From positions 1 through 16,708 of the forward strand of contig WFOJ01000169.1 in assembly GCA_015488125.1 (NCBI GenBank): 16,708 nucleotides of DNA. Reading direction: 5' to 3'. The stretch comes from Mariprofundaceae bacterium. GTDB taxonomy: Bacteria; Pseudomonadota; Zetaproteobacteria; Mariprofundales; Mariprofundaceae. The first letter of the stretch is position 1. Every line of letters starts with the position of its first letter. The translations under genes and the position numbers were made by a program. Shown piece by piece: positions 1-6,700 of this stretch. The notes under the pieces are model-generated. The model searched no databases, was not told where the DNA came from, and worked only from the letters and a program-made list of their open reading frames with translations.

Positions 1-151
1 CCTCAAACGTCAGCGGCGCAACAAACTGTTGCGCCGCCTTGCTCATCACCACCTGTACATCCATGCCTCGCCGGACCAGCAAGCGGGTAAGTTCCGCCGC
101 CTTGTAGGCGGCAATGCCGCCGCTTACGCCGAGCAGGATGCGGTGGAGCAT
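1..151 (-). CDS. coaBC: Phosphopantothenoylcysteine decarboxylase / phosphopantothenate-cysteine ligase, N-terminal fragment
   Basis: Only the first 50 codons are present; the gene runs off the left edge. CoaBC is the bifunctional cytoplasmic enzyme that joins cysteine to 4'-phosphopantothenate and then decarboxylates the product to 4'-phosphopantetheine in coenzyme A synthesis. The visible part is the start of the FMN-binding CoaC domain: a beta strand, then the flavin-phosphate loop GVSGGIAAYKAAEL (residues 8-21), then a second strand ending in VVMSKAAQQFVAPLTFE, all typical of the Dfp/CoaC family. The ATG at 151 places this motif at the usual distance from the N-terminus, but no clear Shine-Dalgarno sequence precedes it. 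It follows bcp by 58 bp on the same strand and may be co-transcribed. The rest of CoaC and the CoaB ligase domain are outside the window. Confidence 0.9.
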   Translation of the reverse strand, partial: MLHRILLGVSGGIAAYKAAELTRLLVRRGMDVQVVMSKAAQQFVAPLTFE

Positions 152-181
152 GGGAGGGTGTAGAGTGTACAGGAGCGATGG

Positions 182-208
182 GACTTACAGGACTTATAAG
201 ACTTATGC
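182..208. repeat. Three tandem 9-bp repeats between bcp and coaBC
   Basis: Three back-to-back units GACTTACAG, GACTTATAA and GACTTATGC lie just beyond the bcp stop codon, in the 58-bp gap before coaBC. The first five to six bases of each unit are identical. Similar short GACTTATAG-type tandem repeats occur between genes in many bacteria and carry no known function. This looks like a small microsatellite, not a protein-binding site, though its place ahead of coaBC could affect that gene's leader. Confidence 0.6.
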
Positions 209-209
209 G

Positions 210-686
210 TCATTTTTGATGATTTGCGATCAGTTCCTGTAGTTTTTCCATGACGGCTTCTACATGGCCTTTGACGCGCACCTTGCGCCAGATGTGGCGC
301 ACCACGCCTTCAGGGTCGATGATGAAGGTCGAACGCTCAATGCCACGCACTTGCTTGCCGTACATATTCTTCATCTTGATCACATCAAAGGCCGTGCAAA
401 GCTGCTCGTCAGCATCGCTGATCAGCGGAAAATTCAGCCCCTGCTTCTCCGCGAAACGCTGATGCGAAGCCAGCGAGTCCCGGCTGACACCCACCACCTT
501 CACACCCTCCGGCAAGCCTGCGCTGACTTCATCACGAAAAGCACAGGATTCAGTGGTGCAACCCGGCGTATGATCACGCGGGTAAAAATACAGCACCACC
601 CAGCTTCCGCGCAACTCCGTCAGATTCAGCCGGCCTTCCGGCCACACTTCCCGCACCAGATCCGGTGCGCTGTCACCAATATTCAT
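210..686 (-). CDS. bcp: Thiol peroxidase of the BCP/PrxQ peroxiredoxin family
   Basis: A 158-residue cytoplasmic peroxiredoxin that reduces hydrogen peroxide and organic hydroperoxides using thioredoxin or a related thiol donor. The active-site segment YPRDHTPGCTTESCAFRD holds the peroxidatic cysteine at residue 43, with Pro41 and Thr40 before it. A second cysteine at residue 48, five residues on, is the resolving cysteine of the BCP subgroup and would form an intramolecular disulfide. The thioredoxin fold is complete: strand WVVLYFYP (29-36), a VVGVSRDS strand-loop, FPLISDADEQL, and the conserved arginine in GIERSTFIIDPEG. Length matches the family (about 150-160 residues). A strong AGGAG lies 6 nt before the ATG. 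The gene starts 33 bp after the Ig lipoprotein stop with no obvious terminator between, and is followed by coaBC. The link to pili is probably accidental. Confidence 0.96.
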   Translation of the reverse strand: MNIGDSAPDLVREVWPEGRLNLTELRGSWVVLYFYPRDHTPGCTTESCAFRDEVSAGLPEGVKVVGVSRDSLASHQRFAEKQGLNFPLISDADEQLCTAFDVIKMKNMYGKQVRGIERSTFIIDPEGVVRHIWRKVRVKGHVEAVMEKLQELIANHQK

Positions 687-692
687 TTTCTG

Positions 693-697
693 CTCCT
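693..697 (-). promoter_or_regulatory. Ribosome binding site of bcp
   Basis: The minus strand reads AGGAG, then 6 nt, then ATG at 686. This supports the chosen bcp start. It lies in the 33-bp gap between the Ig lipoprotein stop and bcp. I see no convincing promoter in that gap, so bcp may depend on upstream transcription or on a promoter inside the end of the lipoprotein gene. Confidence 0.7.
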
Positions 698-719
698 GTC
701 TTGCTTACCCATATGCTCG

Positions 720-3700
720 CTACGGGCGATCACCGAAGGGAGAACGGGGGTACGCCGCCAACAAAGTGGCTCTATCCGGTAGCGATTCACTCAAAACAAA
801 ACGGGTTGTCCCCACACTTTCTGTACCTGCCGTATTCTGGATCGTTGCCGTCACCTCCACAACAACCCAGCCAGCATACTGTTTCTGGTAGGTCAGATTA
901 AAACTTCCCAATCCCGATGCATCGGTAACAACACTCTGTGGCAATGAGCCCGCCGATGCTTGAGCTGGCGTTAGCGCACCATCCGCCATACTGGCACAAT
1001 ACCAATTCGTCGGATTACCACCGATATTCGGTTGGCAATTTGGCGTGCCATCCGCCCGCGTTGTCATATAGCCGGCGTTGGAGTTGAACAACTGAAGCAC
1101 CCCAGTCAGCGGATCACTACGGTATTCCTGATTGGTAAATACATAAGCATCAATTTGCGCGTAATTATTAACGCCCACACCCCAGATCGAACCATAGTCT
1201 GTGTAGATATAGTTCGTGTATTGATCGGTGATTTCGCTAGAAGACGAGCTGGTAAAGTTAACCACTGCGGTGTAACCATCTTCCGGTGCACCCTGCGTCA
1301 CCACATCCAGAATCTGGTTCTTATTGCGATCTTCGGCTGCAAAACCAAAAGCCGCGTAGGCTGCTGTATCGCCGCCGATTGGAACGGTTCCCCAACTATT
1401 ATCCATCAACCAACCAGGCCAGTAGGCCACACTGCCAGTGGTAAAATACCAGCTGGAAACCGGTGCCCGGTGCCCATAGGCGAAATATACCGGACGTACA
1501 TGCAAGCTCACGACAGCCCCCGGAACAGCCAGGCCATTGGCATCAGTCACTAACACCGACATCGGCAATACATAACTGGTACCATCCGGTGAGCTGGCAA
1601 TTGTCGTCGATGTTCCCAACGATACCGACACGGCGCTGGCACCAATGGTCAATGCCGTTTGCCCCGTCAGCGTCTGGCCGTTGACAAACACACTACCTTG
1701 AATCACCACACCGTTTTGCGCCGAAGATAAAGCACCGGAAGTGAACGTCGTCTGAGCCTGACCACCCGAGTCGGTAAATACGGTTACCGGCGAGACGAAT
1801 TCACCTCCACCAGGTCCTGCATAAATATCAAACGTCACCGGTACATTGGCAACAGCAAAGTTATTGGCATCCGTCACCGTTGCCGTGATCGTCGCCTGCT
1901 GCTGCTGCCCTCCCAGCGATGGTGCCACTACCGTCGTCGATGAGGTTAGCCGCACCACAGACGGCGTGGTTGCATTCACCTGAAGCTGCATGCTATCCTG
2001 CAAATGATTCGGTGACGGCGTAGTTGCGTCAATATACTCATCCGCCTGAATCGTCACAATTCCTGGCAAATTACTATAAAAATCCGCCGACACCGTATTA
2101 CCATACGGTGATACCGGTGTTGGAGATAAGGCCACGATAATGTAGGGATCAGCATTCAACGCTCCCCATGAACCTGATGAAGAGGAGAACTTCACACGGG
2201 CGTAAGGATCAGCCTTCTGACCAGCAGCAAACAGGGCCTGCGCTGTCTGGATCATTTGTGACGCCACCTGCACCGTAAAGCGTTGCGAACCATTCAACGA
2301 TATACTGGGAACAGGCGTGCGATAAGGACTGACAAAGGCAAACTGATCCATTGCTGAACTAATGGTGAAATTCGCCACACTGCTTGCACCCAATGCTGAT
2401 ACTGTCAGCGGTACCGTGCTTCCCGGCGTACCACTTACCGCGTATATATCGTAAACCACCTGACCTGCTACATTCGTTGTCGTGTAAGGATCAGACCACG
2501 TCGTAAACGCATTGCTCAAACTGGTAATAAACTGCCCGGAAGCATATACATCCAGACGCGCATTGGCCGGTACGGCCACCTGCCCCCCCAACGAGATATT
2601 GGGTACGGGGTTGCCGCCAGCGTCAGTAACGCTTACCGTCAAGGTCGCCACCGAAGCCGGATCGCCAGCAATCAGCGAGCTTCTGCTGCTACTTAGCGCC
2701 ACGGTCGAACCGGACACCACAATCGGCACCACAGGCGTCGGCGCCAGCGTCCCTACTGTTGCCGTCACATTGATGGTGCGATTACTGCGATCAAACGTGC
2801 CTGCGCTTAACGTTACTCTGGCCGAACCGTAGGCATCCGTTACCGCCGTATTGGCACTGAGCACCCCGGCATCCCCGGTCGAGGTCGGCGTGAAGGTCAC
2901 TGTTGCCCCGCTGACCCCGACGTTCACCGCATCTTTCACCGTTGCTGTCAGGGTAACGCTATCGGAACCATCGGACTTCAATGTATAGGCTGAAGACGTC
3001 AGTGTGATTTTCGCAGGTATTTGCGCCGTTTGCCCGGCAAAGTTAATACCAACAGCTTGCGCTGCCACCTGTGTTTGTGGCAGGCTGACATTCAAAATTG
3101 TCGTACCGCTCTGAGTACGACTCACTGTCGCTGTTGCCCGGCCGGTGGCCGATGTCATCACCTGAGCTGCCGAGAGCGTGGCATACCGATCAACATTGCC
3201 ATAACTGTCTTTCACATCAAACTGTACCAGCGCATTAGGCACGACCGCGCCATATACATCAGTCACCACCACTGTAGCCGTCGCTACACTGACACCATCT
3301 GGCAATACGCCTGTTGTTGGCGTCACACTGACCTGCATGGCATAAGCATCAGCAGAAATAAACGTCACGGGCACGCTGAACACCAACCCGGTAGCGCTGT
3401 GCGTCAATGTTAACGTCGCTGTTTCAGCTACACCATCCTGCACGCTCACCGTTGCCTGACCAAGCGCGTTTGTCGTCACCTGAAGCGCAGAAGGTATCAT
3501 CGTCGTCGTGGACGAACTAAGTGCAAACACCTGAGGTGTCGTCACAGGCGCGCCATTTTGATCGTTCACCTGAACATTCAGAAGGTGATTATTACCATCA
3601 GCAAGGAAAGGTTGTGCGCCGCTGACCACAACCTGCAATGTCGAATTCACAAACTGCACCGTATCACTCAGCTGCTTCCAGGAGACTGGATTGTACCCCG

Positions 3701-6700
3701 CCACCGCACGAAGATTCACCGCCTCAGCATAAGCATCACTCACCGTAATGACAGCAGAACCATTCAGTCCCGTCACCACGGTGTTGCCACTGAGCAACGC
3801 CGAGGAGAAAGAATCATCAAAAAAGCGTACCTGCTGCCCCTGGATTGGCACGCCATAGGCATCCTTGACCACCACCGTCAGCGTTGCAGCGCTTACGCCA
3901 TCGGCCACCACCGATTTCGTCGCCGGATTCACCGTCATCGTCATACTGCTGATCACGGGAAGGAAGTTCACCGTTACAGGGGCGGAGGTCACACCACCCA
4001 CTGTTGCCGTTACCTGCACTGCGCCCGGTGTGGTGCTGAACAGGACACTGCCAAACTGACCTGTGGCAGACGTTGTTCCCGTTGGTGTTCCCAGCGTCGC
4101 CGTGCCGGAAGTCACGGCAAGTGTGGTTGTCCGCCCAGCAATGGGTTGACCCATTGCATCCAGTGCCGTCGCCGTCAATGTTGCGAAAGCCTGACTGCCA
4201 TAGGCATCAATACTGGTCTGATCTGCCGTCAACAGCACGGAAGCTACTGGCACTTCAAAAGTCACCGGAGCGGAAAGCACCGGCACAACACCTGCATTCA
4301 ACGGCGTACTCGCTCTTACAATGACAGTATTGGCGGTTGTACTGGTGATCGTAGTACTGACAACACCATTGGCATTGGATTGTAGCCTACGTGCTGCCAG
4401 CACCCCTGTTCCAGTGTAGATATCAAACTGTACCCAGGCATTGGCCACCGCCGCGCCATAGGCATCCTTCACATATGCTGTGATAGTAGCGGGTGTCAGC
4501 CCGTCCGGGGTCAAACCTGAAGTTGGCGTCACGCTGATATTCAGCGTTGCCGGATCAGCTGCCACAAACTGAATGGGCACGGTAAAGGCCAGCGCGCCGC
4601 CAGGCGCGGTAAACGTCAGGTTGGCGGTTTCTGCCACCGAATCTGCTACCGACACCTGGGCAAAACCGTTGACATCGGTGGTAATCTGCGTTTGGGAAGG
4701 AATCATGGTGGCAGAGGCCGTACTGATCGTGAATACCTGATTGGCAGCCGGATTACCGAGGTTATCTGTCACCGTCACCGTCACATAATGATCCTGCACG
4801 CCGTCAGCCAGGAATGGCATCTGCCCACCAACCACAAACTGAAGATTGGTCAGAGTGAAGTTGACAACACCCGTTTTCGTTATGCCATCGGCCACGGCAC
4901 GAATGCTGACCATTTCCGCTGTCACATCTTTCACCGTAATAGTCGCCGTACCTGTGGCATCACTGATCGCCGTTGCTGCACTTAACTGAGCAGAACTGTA
5001 ACTATCATCAAAGAACTGTACTGTCGTACCGCTTACCGGCGCACCATAGGCATCCTTCAACGTCACTACAATGGTGGCAGGACTATTACCATCAGCAGGC
5101 ACTGCGCCACCGGCAGGTAGAATATTCATCGTCATCGTGCTGACCAGTGGCGTGAATGTCAGTACCGAAGCAACGGAGGTAACGCCTTCCGAACTGGCTG
5201 TTACCGACACATTCTCAGCAACACGGTCGCTTACTGTGACTATCGTTTCGCCATAGACGTCTGTTAGTGCAGCCGCACTGATGGTTGCTGAGGAAGCATG
5301 TGAAAAGCTGACGCTACGACCAGCCAACGGATTGCCCGCAGCATCCAACACCCGTGCTTTCAGGTTCACCGCTGTATAGCCATCTGCACGCGCTTGCGTT
5401 ACATCAGGGATCAACAATACCGCCGCCACCGGGGCGTCGAACTGCACATTGGCTGTCTGGTTTCCCACAGCAGGATTCAGCGGCATACGAGCTATCACCG
5501 TCGTCGTACCCGCTTGCGTACGCGTCAAGGTGGTACTCGCAACACCGGCATTATTGGTTAACAACCGGGAAGCGCCAAGTCTTGCCCACACATCCGTCAC
5601 GCCACCACTGTAAGCGTCAAGATTCACCCAGGCATTGGCAACTGCCGCACCATTCTGATCGGTCACCTGAATGGTCAGGTTAGCTGCGGCGACACCGTCG
5701 GGATTCACCACACCGCTGGGCGTCACCGTTATCGTCATATTGGCGGCATTGGCCGCCACAAACTGGACGGGTACAGTGAAGGCCAGCGTACCGCCAGTCG
5801 CGGTAAACGTCAGGTTGGCGGTTTCCGCCACACCATCCAGTACAGATACCTGTGCCTGACCGTTGGCACCCGTCACAATCTGCGTTTGTGAGGGAATCAT
5901 CGTCGTACTGCTGCTGCTCACCGCGAACACCTGACCTGCTACTGGCTGTGCATATTGATCCAGCGCTGTCACTGTTACGTAATGATCCTGCACACCATCG
6001 GCTAAGAATGGTTGGTTACTGCTAGTGGTAAACTGAAATTGGGTAGCGGTAAAGTTTACCGTCGCTGTCCGTACAACATTACTTACCGATGCCTGAATGG
6101 TGACCTGTTCAGGACGAAGGTCTGTCACATCCGTCCAGGCATGGCCCGTTGCATCCGTGGTTGCCTGCGGTGTAAGAATACGCGCTGCAGTTGCGTATCG
6201 ATCCGTAAACAGCACCTGAACATTCGGGATCGGATTCCCATTCATATCCTTGACGATCACATCAAACGTTGCCCTGGTTTGCCCATCCGCAGGCACCGCA
6301 CCGTTAACGGGTAACGCTGTCAGTGTAACTGATCCAATCATCGGTGTAAAGGTCAGGGCAACGGCTGCAGGCGTGCTGGTAATGGTTTCCGATGTCGCAT
6401 AAATATCAACCGTCTCGGCATAAAAATCGGAAACGTTAACCACTGCCAGACCGTAGCTATCGGTCGTTACCGCTGACGCTGAGAGCAGGGCATTTGACTG
6501 ATGAGAGAAATTCACCACGCGCCCAGCCAACGGCTGGCCTGCCGCGTTGAGCACTTTGGCATTGACCGCCAGTTGTGTTCTGCCATCGGCCTGCGCCTGG
6601 GTCACGGACGCACTAAGCTGTACCGAGGCAACAGCATCAATAAACGAAATCGCCACCTTGCTTTGCACGCCACCGTTGAAATCCAGTGTTGCATACACAT

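Noticed and set aside
264..782. A 172-codon plus-strand frame across bcp
   Set aside because: It is antisense to a clear peroxiredoxin gene, has unnatural composition and lacks a ribosome binding site.
3558..4385. A 275-codon open frame on the plus strand, rich in His and Arg
   Set aside because: It lies fully opposite the Ig lipoprotein gene, has no recognisable domain, and its composition is what the antisense of Thr/Ala/Val-rich repeats gives.
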